Shown here piece by piece: positions 1 to 8,470 of a stretch of DNA of 18,792 nucleotides. The stretch's first letter is position 1. Each line of letters opens with the position of its first letter. The position numbers were made by a program, and so were the translations under genes. The notes under the pieces are model-generated. The model did no database searches. It was not told where the DNA came from and worked only from the letters and a program-made list of their open reading frames with translations. Source of the stretch: Acidobacteriota bacterium (lineage in GTDB: Bacteria > Acidobacteriota > Blastocatellia > Pyrinomonadales > Pyrinomonadaceae); NCBI GenBank assembly GCA_016715115.1, contig JADKBM010000012.1, positions 1-18,792 on the forward strand, given 5' to 3'.

Positions 1-543
1 TTATCCTTATCTCCGGGGCAGTTGCTGTGTCCTGAGAATTGATCTGTCTTTTTGTCTTTAGTTTTTAATGATTTATACCCAGCAGCCGTGGTTGTGGGGA
101 ATGTGGAAAGCCAGCCAGGGCTTTTTTCCTAAGGATTGTGGGAATTGAGGGAAAACGTTTTTTTGTTTTTCTCTCACTTCCACATGAGCGGCATCGGCTA
201 GCTTCTTCGGGTCTGGATCCAGACCGGCTGGTACCGCTTCGCCGCCCGGACACACCTCCGGCGCTCCCTGATCCGGGGGCGTCGAAGAAAGTGCCTTCGG
301 TCCATTCAAGATCATCCTCGCTGCTGGTTGTTTTTCGTTTCTTTCTGTTTGCCGCCTGCCGCTTCGTTGGCGCGGCCAGGCGCTTTGCGAGCAAAGCCTT
401 TCGGCTTGTGACCCTGTTCTGGGCGGTCCACTCTTTACCATCTATCCAGGCATTGGCGAAGGCCCGTTTCGGATGGTTTTGATGTTGCTTCGCACATCTG
501 CCCCCGAACGGGCAGAAGGCCGGATAACCCAATCACGCGACGG
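1..543 (-). ncRNA. conserved 3' non-coding region of IS110 copy A (candidate guide-RNA region)
   Basis: This stretch lies downstream of the copy A transposase and is conserved with 2077-2621 in copy B, yet no single reading frame is kept between the copies. It contains a perfect hairpin, GCTTTGC-GA-GCAAAGC, at 382-397. In IS1111-type members of the IS110 family the guide (bridge/seek) RNA is encoded downstream of the transposase. Assigning that role here is inference from position and conservation. I could not fold the RNA or match its loops to target and donor sites. Confidence 0.3.
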
Positions 544-1597
544 TCATTTCAGACCTTGTTTCACCACGGGTATCTCCGGCTGTGTTGCCACGCATGTCAA
601 ACCCCGTGCGGTGACATGTTCTCCCGCAGCATGACCGAGAGTTTGCAAGATGCTTTCTGGTGACGGCCGTTTTCGCCACCCGCCTGGTTTTTCTTTCTGG
701 CGAGTCTCCGGTAGAACGCCCTCAGCCGTTCGTCCCTCGGGCCGCCGCGTTCGCCGCTGCTGCCCGAGCACGTTAGCGCAGCAAGCGGGCGACCCCGCAC
801 GGCTGATCCCGCCTAGCAGTAACCGGGCTCCCGAGCTCTTCCTCAAGCGGGCAAAGTCCCGCGAACGCAACCACCTGGCTCGACGAGGAAAAGCTAGCGC
901 GACCTCGCCCAGCGTATGGATCAGGCAAAGCGCCGTCAGGGATGCCGACGACCGGCCTGCGTCCTCAGCAACGCCACCGCGGATCGGTCCCGCCTCCCGC
1001 AAGCCGGCGCTCGATCTCGTGGATGTTCCCGCTCACGCTGCTCTGCCGTCCGGCAGGATCTCCCGCCGCAGCGCCTTGCGCGGATCGGCGGCACCGCCTC
1101 CAGGGGCTCCCGGTACGCTTGCGTCCCCATCCTCCCTTTCGGCAGCCCGAAATCGTGCGCCAGCGCCTGCAGCCGGTTGTAAACCTGCGTCCGCTGCCCT
1201 CACCAGCCCCAGACCTCAGCCGGGATCATCTCAAGGATCGCCGCACGCTCTCCCGGCTCCTTCTCCAAAAGCGCCAGGAACTCCTGTCTCAACAATAGTC
1301 AGGATGTTCTCCGCGTTCCGGTATCCGACTTGTGCCGACTCCGCCCTCTTCCCTTATCAAACCCGGAAGTGCCTACCAGCAACCTGTAACCGTTTTCAAA
1401 CACCAGTTCCTCGAACCAGTCGGCCTTCCCAGTCGCCTCGATGCCGACCGTTCCTTCGGCATCTCCCGGTAAAACCCGGCCAACTCCTCACGGTTCTTGT
1501 GGAATATCGTTTCTTGTTTTCAATTCCCCGTCCCGTCATCCAGCCAGCAGATCGTCTGCTGATGTGGATGAAAGTCGACTCCGTAGTATACTTCCAT
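544..1597 (-). pseudogene. IS110-family transposase, copy A, multiply frameshifted
   Basis: Transposase of the DEDD (RuvC-like) IS110 family, which inserts elements without classical terminal inverted repeats. The start codon at 1597 follows an AAGGAG Shine-Dalgarno about 8 nt upstream, as in copy B. The C-terminal half reads well only in pieces, for example LCLIHTLGEVA and GGISRAGSP, and the final frame ends with PEIPVVKQGLK at 544. Compared with copy B there are several additional one-base insertions and deletions, so no frame covers the protein. It is either a dead copy or an intact copy damaged by sequencing errors. Because the rest of the window shows the same kind of indel in ordinary genes, the sequence alone cannot decide between these. 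Confidence 0.8.
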
Positions 1598-1758
1598 AAC
1601 GGTTTCTCCTTATCTTCGACACGAAGAGACCTTGAATACTCGTCAGCATAACACTGACTGGGGAGAAACCGTCTTTATAACATCACGCGCACCTCTCGTG
1701 GTTGCAACAGGGCCGCTTGTTTCGCGCGCTCGCATCAGTTGATCACGGCTGACACCAC

Positions 1759-1934
1759 GTTTCGCTCCGCTTCACGTGGTGCTATCGTACGTCGATTTTT
1801 TCGACAGACTCCAAGGATTCGGATATCCCGGATTCCAGATTCCAGATTCCAGATTTGAGGAGCCTGTCGGAAAAAGCCTTCAAGCGTGCGGAGCACGCGA
1901 ACTTGCGATAGCACCATGTGAAGCGGAGCGAAAC
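1759..1934. repeat. 176-bp palindromic element between the two IS copies
   Basis: The outer arms 1759-1787 and 1906-1934 are inverted repeats matching at 28 of 29 positions. Inner arms 1796-1812 and 1859-1875 match at 15 of 17. The right arm carries an extra small hairpin around GCGTGC-GGA-GCACGC near 1883-1897. The central loop (1813-1858) contains tandem GATTCCAG-type repeats. It carries no convincing ORF. It resembles a REP/MITE-type non-autonomous element or a transcript forming a long hairpin; the function is unknown. Confidence 0.75.
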
Positions 1935-1976
1935 CCAGGTGGCTGAACGCCCGAGTCCCCAAGCGTGTGAAACATC

Positions 1977-2621
1977 TATAAAGACGGTTTCGGTGTCAAG
2001 TTCGGAAGTGAACTTTGCGGTTCGCCAATGATATTGGTGAAAGAAAGTTCGGTTCCGGTTTCAAGGTTCGTCGTCATTATCCTTATCTCCGGGGCAGTGT
2101 CAGATGTTGCTGTCCTGGAGAATTGATCTGTCTTTGTCTTTGGTTTTCAATGATTTATACCCAGCAGCCGTGGCTGTGGGAATGTGGAAAAGCCGCTTTT
2201 GGCTTTTCCAAGCGATTGTGGGAATTGAGGGAAAACGTTTTTTGTTTTCCTCAATTTCCACATGAGCGGCATTTCCATAGCCTTCTTCGGGTTCGACCAG
2301 ACCGGCCGGCACCGCTCGCCGCCCGGACACCTCCGGCGCTCCCCCGATCCGGGGCGTCGAAGAAAGTGCCTTTGTCCATTCAAGATCATCCTCGCTGCCG
2401 GTTGTTTTTCGTTTCTTTCTGTTTGCCACCTGCCGCCTGTTGGCGCGGCCAGGCGCTTTGCGAGCAAAGCCTTTCGGCTTGTGACCCCGTTCGGCGCGGT
2501 CCACTCATTCATCTATCCGGGTATTGGCGAAGGCCCGTTTCCCGGGACTTCTTCCCTTGATGTTGCTTCGCACATCTGCCCCCGAACGGGCAGAAGGCCG
2601 GATAACCCAATCACGCGACGG
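1977..2621 (-). ncRNA. conserved 3' non-coding region of IS110 copy B (candidate bridge/seek RNA)
   Basis: About 645 bp separate the transposase stop (2622) from the subterminal repeat at 1977, compared with only about 80 bp on the 5' side. The part that can be compared (2077-2621 against 1-543) is conserved between copies although open frames are not, which fits an RNA or a structural DNA end rather than a protein. A perfect hairpin, GCTTTGC-GA-GCAAAGC, lies at 2455-2470, and an overlapping AAGCC-TTTC-GGCTT hairpin follows. A guide RNA here would be expected from IS1111-type biology. The assignment is inference. Confidence 0.35.
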
Positions 2622-3667
2622 TCATTTCAGACCTTGTTTCACCACGGGTATCTCCGGCTGTGTTGCCACGCATGTCAAACTCCCGTGCGGTGATGTTCTC
2701 CGCAACATGACCGAGAGTTTGACAAGAAGCTTTCGGGTGACGGCCGTTTTCGCCACCCGCCTGGTTTTCTTCTGGCGAGTCTCCGGTAGAACGCCCTCAG
2801 CCGTTCGTCCCTCCGGGCCGCCGCGTTCGCCGCCTGCCCGAGCATGTAGCGCAGCAGCGGCGACCCCGCACGGCTGATCCCGCCGAAGCTTACCCGGGCT
2901 CCCGAGCTCTTCTCAAGCGGGCAAAGTCCCGCGAACGCAACCACCTGCCTCGACGAGGAAAAGCGCGCGACCTCGCCCAGCGTATGGATCAGGCAAAGCG
3001 CCGTCAGGATGCCGACCCCGGCCTGCGTCCTCAGCAACGCCACCCGCGGATCGGTCCCGCCTTCTTCCTCAAGCCGGCGCTCGATCTCGCGGATGTTCCG
3101 CTCAGCTGCTCTGCCGTCCGCAGCAGGATCTCCCGCCGCAGCGCCTTGCGCGGATCGGCCGGCACCGCCTCCAGGGTCTCCCGGTACGCTTGCGTCCCCA
3201 TCCTCCCTTTCGGCAGCCCGAAATCGTGCGCCAGCGCCTGCAGCCGGTTGTAAACCTGCGTCCGCTGCCCTCACCAGCCCCGACCTCAGCCGGATCATCT
3301 CAAGGATCGCCACGCTCTCCCGGCTCCTTCTCCAAAGCGCCGGGAAATCCTGCCTCATCAACAGCGTCAGGATGTTCTCCGCGTCCCGCGTATCCGACTT
3401 GTGCCGCGACTCCGCCCTCTTCCTTATCAAACCCGAATTGCCTACCAGCAACTTGTGTCCGTTTTCAAACATCAGTTCCTCGAACCAGTCGGCCTTCCCA
3501 GTCGCCTCGATGCCGACCGTTCCCTTCGGCATCTCCCGGTAAAACCCGGCCAACTCCTCACGGTTCTTGTGGAATATCGTTCTTGTTTTCAATTCCCCCG
3601 TCCCGTCATCCAGCCAGCAGATCGTCTGCTGATGTGGATGAAAGTCGACTCCGTAGTATACTTCCAT
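2622..3667 (-). CDS. IS110-family transposase, copy B (about 348 aa, three indels)
   Basis: Transposase that recombines the element into new sites with a RuvC-like DEDD domain plus a C-terminal Tnp domain with a catalytic serine. The N-terminus YYGVDFHPHQQ carries D8; E54 lies in GIEATGKADW; D92 and D95 lie in SDTRDAENI, giving the family DEDD set. The C-terminal domain shows GVGILTALCLIHTLGEVARF and GGISRAGSPLLRYMLGQ, with the conserved serine in the latter. The ATG at 3667 has AAGGAG about 8 nt upstream. Two compensating indels near 3275 and 3110 scramble about 55 residues, and another near 2770 breaks the end. Correcting the last gives KTRRVAKTAVTRKLLVKLSV and a stop at 2622. The protein would be full length if these are read errors. 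Family identity is firm; activity is unknown. Confidence 0.88.
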
Positions 3668-3811
3668 AACGGTTTCTCCTTATCTTCGACACGAAGAGAC
3701 CTTGAATACTCGTCAGCATAACACTGACTGGGGAGAAACCGTCTTTATAACATCACGCGCACCTCTCGTGGTTGCAACGGGGCGCTTGTTTCGCGCGCTC
3801 GCATCGGTTGA

Positions 3812-3922
3812 TCACGGCTTACACTTCCCGATCAAATCGAGCGTCCGCACCGCACGGCTCGTCTTCTTCCGTCGCGAGATCGTCAACATCGCATCCATCA
3901 GAGCCAGTTGCTTGTTGTTCAT
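3812..3922 (-). CDS. short ORF of 36 aa upstream of IS110 copy B
   Basis: An ATG at 3922 opens a 36-codon frame beginning MNNKQLALMDAMLTISRRKK and ending GKCKP. It starts 6 nt below a plausible promoter (3928-3956) and its stop falls within the IS110 homology block. The last few codons come from the element (boundary about 3826), so this may be the 5' stump of a host gene cut by the insertion rather than a real small protein. I do not recognise the sequence. No strong Shine-Dalgarno is visible. Confidence 0.25.
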   Translation of the reverse strand: MNNKQLALMDAMLTISRRKKTSRAVRTLDLIGKCKP

Positions 3923-3927
3923 ATAAC

Positions 3928-3956
3928 TATTATGTAATTCAATCAGTTACAAACAA
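3928..3956 (-). promoter_or_regulatory. candidate sigma-70-like promoter reading towards IS110 copy B
   Basis: On the minus strand TTGTTT (3951-3956) and ATAATA (3928-3933) are separated by 17 bp. The spacer overlaps an imperfect palindrome TGTAA-N9-TTACA (3933-3951). It would drive the short ORF at 3922 and possibly the IS transposase downstream. It is based on motif match only. Confidence 0.35.
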
Positions 3957-4038
3957 AGCGCAGAGCCCCGACCTCGAGTAATTCTTCAAGGACCCCGATT
4001 CCAGAGTTGGGGTTTAAGCGTCGTGCGGCCGAGGTTGC

Positions 4039-4059
4039 CCGCCCGCTCAACGCAGGCGG
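4039..4059. repeat. REP-like hairpin
   Basis: CCGCCCGC (4039-4046) and GCAGGCGG (4052-4059) pair with one mismatch, which is a G-U wobble in RNA read from the minus strand, around a 5-nt loop. It sits downstream of the LytTR gene on the minus strand. GC-rich hairpins of this kind are common intergenic repeats. No T-tract follows, so it is not a clear terminator. Confidence 0.35.
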
Positions 4060-4120
4060 TACTGACTCGCTGATCGTCGGGTTGGCGGTTTGCCGCGGCC
4101 GCACCGCATTCGTCTCCAGT

Positions 4121-4887
4121 TCAGATCTGATTTTCGAACAATTCAAGAAACCGCTCGCGATAGTTGCGGCTTAGCGTCAGTTCGCGGCCCGAGCGGAGTA
4201 TGACGGCATAGTCGCCGGAGAACATCGGCTGGAGTTCCTTGATGCGGTCGATGTTGACGATCGTCGAACGATGTATCCGCAAAAACCTGTTCGGGTCGAG
4301 TTTCGACTCGATCGAATTCATCGTCTCGCGGATCAGATGGCCCTCGCGTCCGAGGTGGAGCTTGAGATAGTTGCCGGCGGCTTCGATCCAGTCGATCTCA
4401 TCCGTCTTGATGAAGAATACGCGACCCGTGGACTTGACCAAGAGCCGCTCAAGATATCTCTTTTCAGCCTTGAGGTCGGCGATAAGCGACGCGAGGCGTT
4501 CGTCGATCTTGCCTTTCGAACGGTTTTCGATGTCGGTCCTGGCACGGCCGAGTGCCCGGCGCAGGCGTTCGCGGTTGAACGGTTTCAGAAGATAGTCAAG
4601 CGCGTGGACGTCGAACGCTTCAAGGGCGTATTGGTCGTAAGCCGTAACGAAAATGATCGCCGGAACGTCGCGATCGCCAAGTGATTTGACGACTTCGAAA
4701 CCGTTTTCTCCGGCATTTGAATGTCGAGAAAAACAAGGTCCGGGCGGACGGAGTCGATGAGTTCGATCGCTTCAGCGCCATTGCCGCATTCGCCGACGAT
4801 CTCAATGCCCGGCTCGTCGCGCAAAAACCTCCGCACGCGGTCGCGCGCCAGTGGTTCGTCGTCGACAATAATGGTTCGTATCAACAT
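4121..4887 (-). CDS. LytTR-family response regulator (one frameshift)
   Basis: DNA-binding response regulator that receives phosphate from the adjacent kinase and binds promoters through a LytTR domain. The receiver domain starts MLIRTIIVDDEPLARDRVRR, with the acidic pair at residues 9-10 and the phospho-acceptor D55 in LVFLDIQMPE. The frame breaks at 4704-4707, where a run of four T (AAAA on the coding strand) should be five. After that the frame continues NGFEVVKSLGDRDVPAIIF through KPF to the linker. The LytTR domain is clear: FFIKTDEIDWIEAAGNYLKL, then FLRIHRSTIVNIDRI and the end RFLELFENQI. Corrected length is about 256 aa, usual for the family. ATG 4887 is preferred over the in-frame TTG at 4890. 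It lies 18 nt downstream of the kinase stop, so the two form an operon. Confidence 0.9.
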
Positions 4888-4905
4888 CAAACGATCTGCG
4901 AGTGG

Positions 4906-5985
4906 CTAATCAAACGGCAGCGTCAATCTGACACTTACGCCGTTCCCACATTCGATCTCAAACTTGTGGTTCTCGCCGTAAAGATGTCTCAGCCGGCGGC
5001 GCGTGTTCGACAATCCGACACCTTCGTGTAGCGTTTCGACATCGCCGAACGGTACGCCGATGCCGTCATCGCGGACGCTCAAATGCAATGAACCGTTTTG
5101 GCGCTCGGCGGCGACCTCGATCGTTCCACCGCGCGTCCGTGGCCCGATCCCGTGTTTGATAGCATTCTCGACCAACGGTTGAAGGACCATATTCGGCACG
5201 CTCGCGTCGAGCGTTTCGGGCGCGATCTTCATTTCAACCCGTAAACGATCCTGGAAACGCATTTGTTCGATCTGAAGGTACTTTTCGAGAAACTCGAGTT
5301 CCTGTTTGAGCGGGATCTTCTGGATCTCGAGGTTTTCGAACGACAGACGGAGCAGGTCGCTGAGGTCGCCGATCATCCGCTCGGCGGCGTCCGGGTCCTT
5401 GTGGATCAGTTCGGAAACGGCGTTCAATGTGTTGAACAAAAAATGCGGATGGAGCTGCATTTTGAGCACCTGCAAACGGGACTGCGCGAGGCGCGCTTCG
5501 AGCTGCGAGGCGCGCAGATTTCGTTCGCGGTACTTGCGGTAATACCTGATCGCCTGGTAAATGCTCAGCACTGCCCAGTAGATCGCGACCCCGAAATGGA
5601 GATTGACGAGCAGGAAGATCTTGTAGGTTTCCCAAAAAGTGGCAGGTTGAAATCGCCTTAAATAGCCGAGCTGTGGCAGAACATAGGCGTCGAACGCGAG
5701 TTGGACGAACGCGATCGCGAAACTCGCCGCGATGTGGACCGGAAGGCTCGATTTCCAGCGGCCATCCTCGAAGGGAAAGCGTTTGCCGAAATAGAGTATG
5801 ACAGGAGTCAGAAGAAACCAGATGTAGCCCGAGAAAAGTTGCCACGAGAGTATCCGCCAGAACGAAACAGGATTCTCCGAAAGCTGATTTTGAAGTGCCA
5901 GTTGGCTGGCGAAGAAAAAGCCGAAAACGGTCCAAATGCCGAATATCGCGACCCACTTCAGCCAACGGCGATTGTCTTCATTCAT
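4906..5985 (-). CDS. LytS/YehU-type sensor histidine kinase (His_kinase family, 359 aa)
   Basis: Membrane sensor kinase partnered with the LytTR regulator downstream. Four hydrophobic segments cover roughly residues 9-30, 42-67, 79-103 and 119-146, followed by a short charged, coiled-coil-like stretch (150-175). The H-box QLHPHFLFNTLN is at 178-189 with the phospho-acceptor His181. The N-box PLVENAIKHGI is at 270-280, and glycine boxes RDDGIGV and GVGLSNTRRRL follow near 305-331. This arrangement is typical of the His_kinase plus HATPase_c family. The frame is open up to 6126, but the ATG at 5985 (MNEDNRRWLKW) is the better start: the extra codons run through the dispersed repeat at 6036-6199. 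The signal sensed cannot be read from sequence. This is one of the few genes here without an indel. Confidence 0.92.
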   Translation of the reverse strand: MNEDNRRWLKWVAIFGIWTVFGFFFASQLALQNQLSENPVSFWRILSWQLFSGYIWFLLTPVILYFGKRFPFEDGRWKSSLPVHIAASFAIAFVQLAFDAYVLPQLGYLRRFQPATFWETYKIFLLVNLHFGVAIYWAVLSIYQAIRYYRKYRERNLRASQLEARLAQSRLQVLKMQLHPHFLFNTLNAVSELIHKDPDAAERMIGDLSDLLRLSFENLEIQKIPLKQELEFLEKYLQIEQMRFQDRLRVEMKIAPETLDASVPNMVLQPLVENAIKHGIGPRTRGGTIEVAAERQNGSLHLSVRDDGIGVPFGDVETLHEGVGLSNTRRRLRHLYGENHKFEIECGNGVSVRLTLPFD

Positions 5986-6035
5986 ACTGATTCTGTTTCC
6001 GAAGGCTTGCGCAGAGCAATACGTAATAGGGAATA

Positions 6036-6199
6036 GGGAACTTTGAAAAACCTGCTTGATAGATGCGACAGGCCGTTCTTGACAGAACACGGATGGGTCG
6101 GGATGAAAACTATGATTTGAGACCAACTCGGCGCCATTACGGTCGAAAAAGACATATGATCTTCTCTCGCCGATCCGTGTTCATCTGTGGTTAAACTGT
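6036..6199 (-). repeat. dispersed ~160-bp repeat, copy 1 (inverted relative to copy 2)
   Basis: The reverse complement of this segment matches 16716-16875 at roughly 90% by eye, including one end with TTTAACCACAGATGAACACG and the other with TTTTTCAAAGTTCCC. Each copy has an internal inverted pair GAACACGGAT/ATCCGTGTTC and a tight hairpin GTTCT-GTCA-AGAAC. It lies between the kinase gene and the GCS2-CBS gene and contains no credible ORF. It is followed by a short TATTCCC-like tail at 6024-6038. Nature unknown: a non-autonomous mobile repeat or a structured RNA. Confidence 0.85.
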
Positions 6200-6314
6200 C
6201 GCTGATTTCCTTCAAGCCGCTATTTCAAATCTCCCGAATACGGATTGAAGCGCAAATCGTCCCGGCGCGCAACGGTCTTGTGACGAGCGGAACCTGACCC
6301 GTGACGAAACGGGA
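6200..6314. other. intergenic remainder downstream of the GCS2-CBS gene
   Basis: A small hairpin CCCGT-GACGAA-ACGGG at 6298-6313 sits next to the GCS2-CBS stop codon. It has no T-tract, so a terminator role is weak. I see nothing else here; the rest of the 5986-6314 gap is the dispersed repeat and its short tail. Confidence 0.4.
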
Positions 6315-8226
6315 CTATGTGGCTTCCGAGCGCAGCCGTTCCTCGAAGAGCTTTACCGAAACCGTCAGGAAATCGAAATCGGTGATCAACCCGACAAGTT
6401 TTTCGTTGCGGATCACCGGAAGACATCCGATGTCGTTATCGCGCATCGTTTTGAGCGCTTCGAGAGACGACGTTTCGGGTGTTGCGGTAATGAGTTCGGT
6501 CTTCATCACGTCGCGCACCACGATCTCTTCTCCGCAATGCTCGGTCATCAGTTTCATCAGATCGCGGTGTGAGAGTATGCCGACGAGTTTCCCGGAATCG
6601 TCTTCTACCGGGATATGCCGAATATGTTTCCAGTTCATCAAACTCGCGGCGAGATCGATCACGTCCTGCGGCCGGACCGTGAAAAGATCCTTCGACATAA
6701 ACTGCTCGACGGTCCGGTAATTGTCGATCCAATCGCTTTTCTCGGAGATCACGGCGAGCGGCCATTCGTGCAGCGGCAGGCAGTTGTACTGGTTCTCGAG
6801 CATCGCCGAGGTAATCGTGCGCATCCGGACGTTCACTTTCGCCTTCTTGTCCATCGCCGCCAGCGAATCAAGCACCCATTGTGAACCGGTCTTCTCGTTT
6901 TTCACGCGCTCTTCGAGAATTCCGAGATAGCGTTCGATGTCGGCGCTGTCGACCCCCACCTTTTCAAGGCCGTGGCGAGCGCGCGGCAACAACTCTTCAA
7001 GGATTAGCCGCGCGGTTCGAAAAGACTGGCCGTCGAGCCAGACGATCTGCGATTTCAAGCCATACCTTGCAGTCGTGAAAAAATTATTCTTCGCGTCGTC
7101 GAACGACATTCGTTTCGTGACGTCGCCGAACTCTTCCGGCATCGACATCATCAATCCGAGGAAGAACGCGGCGTTCGCCATTTCATCGGCCACGGTTGGC
7201 CCGGACGGAAGGAATCGAACCTCGACGCGCATACTCGGTTTGCCGTTCATTACGCCGTAACACGCACGGTTCCAACGCCAGATTGTGCCGTTGTGCATCC
7301 GCCACGCATCGAGTCCCGGAATCCGGCCTTCTTTGAGCGACTCGAGCGAATCCTCTTCAAGCTGGCGCGTCAGGAGAATCCGAAAGCGCGCGACGTCTTC
7401 GTGAAAAACATCGAGAATCGAATCTTCAACCCAATTCCGTCCAAACGTGACTCGCGCCGGATGGCTCCGTTCCTGATGCACCGGTGACCGCGAATCGACG
7501 GCGTGCTGGAACAGCGCGAGCCGCGATTCGTGCCACAAACGGTGGCCGAGGAGTACCGGGGAGTTGACGGCCGAAGCAAGGATCGGAGCGCTCAGCGCCT
7601 GGGCCCAGTTGTAGTATTCGACGAAACGGTTCATCGGGACCTGCAGATGGACCTGAAAACTTGTGTTGCAAAAACTCGACGAACGTATCCTGGACGTGGA
7701 TCCGCAGTTCGTCAAGCCCCTTTATGTGAACGACGCGTTCGGTGCCGTGGAGCGCCGTCAGGATGCGGTTCAGCTCGTGATAGCGCGGACTCGGAGTCAG
7801 ATTGCGCTCGACGAGGTCCGAAGACTGGATCGTCGGCAAGATACCTGTAAGAAGAACGTCGGCGTTGAACTTCTTCGCCGAACCGCGGACGATACCGACC
7901 ATCTCGTTGATCTCGGCCTCGAGAACCTTCAGGCAATCTCCGCTGAAATCAAGTGGCGACAGGTTGGCTTCGATGTTGAAGCGGCCGATCTCGGTCGTCA
8001 GGCGCGGATCGTTGACGTCTTCGATGATCTCCATTGCCAACGGTGCCGGATGCATTGACGATTTGACAAGGAACATCTCCTGCTCGGCGCCGATCCGCAG
8101 TACGTCGTTTTCCATATAGCCGCCACGGATCATCATCTCGAGCGCCTGAAGATCGTCAAGAACGGCACGCGTGAACTGTCTTAGTTGAGCTTCGTCGTTT
8201 TCAGTGGTGACCTTGTGTTCGCCCAT
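6315..8226 (-). CDS. GCS2-like glutamate-cysteine ligase fused to a CBS-domain pair (one frameshift)
   Basis: Probable ATP-dependent carboxylate-amine ligase of the glutamate-cysteine ligase GCS2 type with a regulatory CBS pair at the C-terminus, about 637 aa. The N-terminal part shows IGAEQEMFLV (residues 45-54) and EIGRFNIEANLSPLDF (79-94), matching the family's nucleotide/metal-binding acidic motifs. Further on are WRMHNGTIWRWNRACYG and SMRVEVRFLPSGPTVADE. The last 130 residues form two CBS repeats, starting MSKDLFTVRPQDVIDLAASL and VRDVMKTELITATPETSSLE. CBS pairs usually bind adenine nucleotides. The frame breaks at 7670-7674, an A-run that appears one base too long; corrected, EFCNTSFQVHLQVPMNRF is continuous. 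ATG 8226 has GAGG 9 nt upstream and is preferred over ATG 8268. The exact substrate is uncertain. Confidence 0.85.
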
Positions 8227-8470
8227 CGTCGGGTACCTCGTCTTTCTTGCCTGCAATTTGGTCGGCAACCGGGAAACATAACTCTCTGCCTTCGGGAAAC
8301 AGCCTTCTTATCAAGCGGAAGTCGGAATTTAACAACATCTTAACCTTAAATCGGCCGGTCGCAAAATTTATTTTTCAATGAATATGACCGCAATCATTTT
8401 TTGCCGTCGCCGCGCCGCCTATTCTTAACGCGACATTGTCTTTATTTCAATTTTTTTGAGGAAACTGGTT
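8227..8470. promoter_or_regulatory. divergent intergenic region upstream of norB-type and GCS2-CBS genes
   Basis: This AT-rich gap of 244 bp must carry promoters for the plus-strand NO reductase and the minus-strand ligase. AT-rich tracts occur at 8364-8390 and 8440-8458. I looked for NorR, NsrR and Fnr/Dnr-type palindromes and found none convincing. GAGGAA, 7 nt before the ATG at 8471, is the NO reductase ribosome-binding site. Confidence 0.4.

Larger units (their letters stand above)
1..1756 (-). mobile_element. IS110-family element, copy A (left end outside window)
   Basis: The first base of the window aligns with position 2077 of a second copy, and the two copies stay collinear to about 1756/3826 with scattered substitutions and one-base indels. 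The element holds a minus-strand transposase (544-1597) and about 540 bp of conserved non-coding DNA downstream of it. A subterminal motif GAAACCGTCTTTATA lies at 1665-1679. Its inverted partner for this copy would lie about 100 bp left of the window, judging from copy B. Homology with copy B continues about 75 bp beyond this motif, so the exact right end is uncertain. Confidence 0.85.
1977..3826 (-). mobile_element. IS110-family element, copy B (near complete, IS1111-like ends)
   Basis: Copy B carries a nearly intact DEDD transposase on the minus strand (2622-3667). A 15-bp inverted pair, TATAAAGACGGTTTC at 1977-1991 and GAAACCGTCTTTATA at 3735-3749, brackets about 1.77 kb. Subterminal inverted repeats and a long non-coding stretch downstream of the transposase are traits of the IS1111 subgroup of IS110. 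Homology with copy A continues to about 3826, so the true right boundary lies between 3749 and 3826. Both copies point the same way and are only about 220 bp apart. I could not identify target duplications, which this family normally lacks. Confidence 0.8.

Noticed and set aside
65..532. Long minus-strand frames downstream of the copy A transposase
   Set aside because: Equivalent frames in copy B (2100-2512) do not keep the same protein; the region is conserved as DNA but not as a reading frame.
650..1651. 333-codon plus-strand frame
   Set aside because: Antisense to the IS110 transposase; rich in Pro, Arg and Ser with no family features.
4906..6036. Plus-strand frames opposite the kinase gene
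   Set aside because: They are shadows of a strongly conserved minus-strand gene.
5986..6126. Upstream extension of the histidine kinase
   Set aside because: Extra codons run through the dispersed 160-bp repeat; the ATG at 5985 matches the usual short N-terminus before the first membrane helix.
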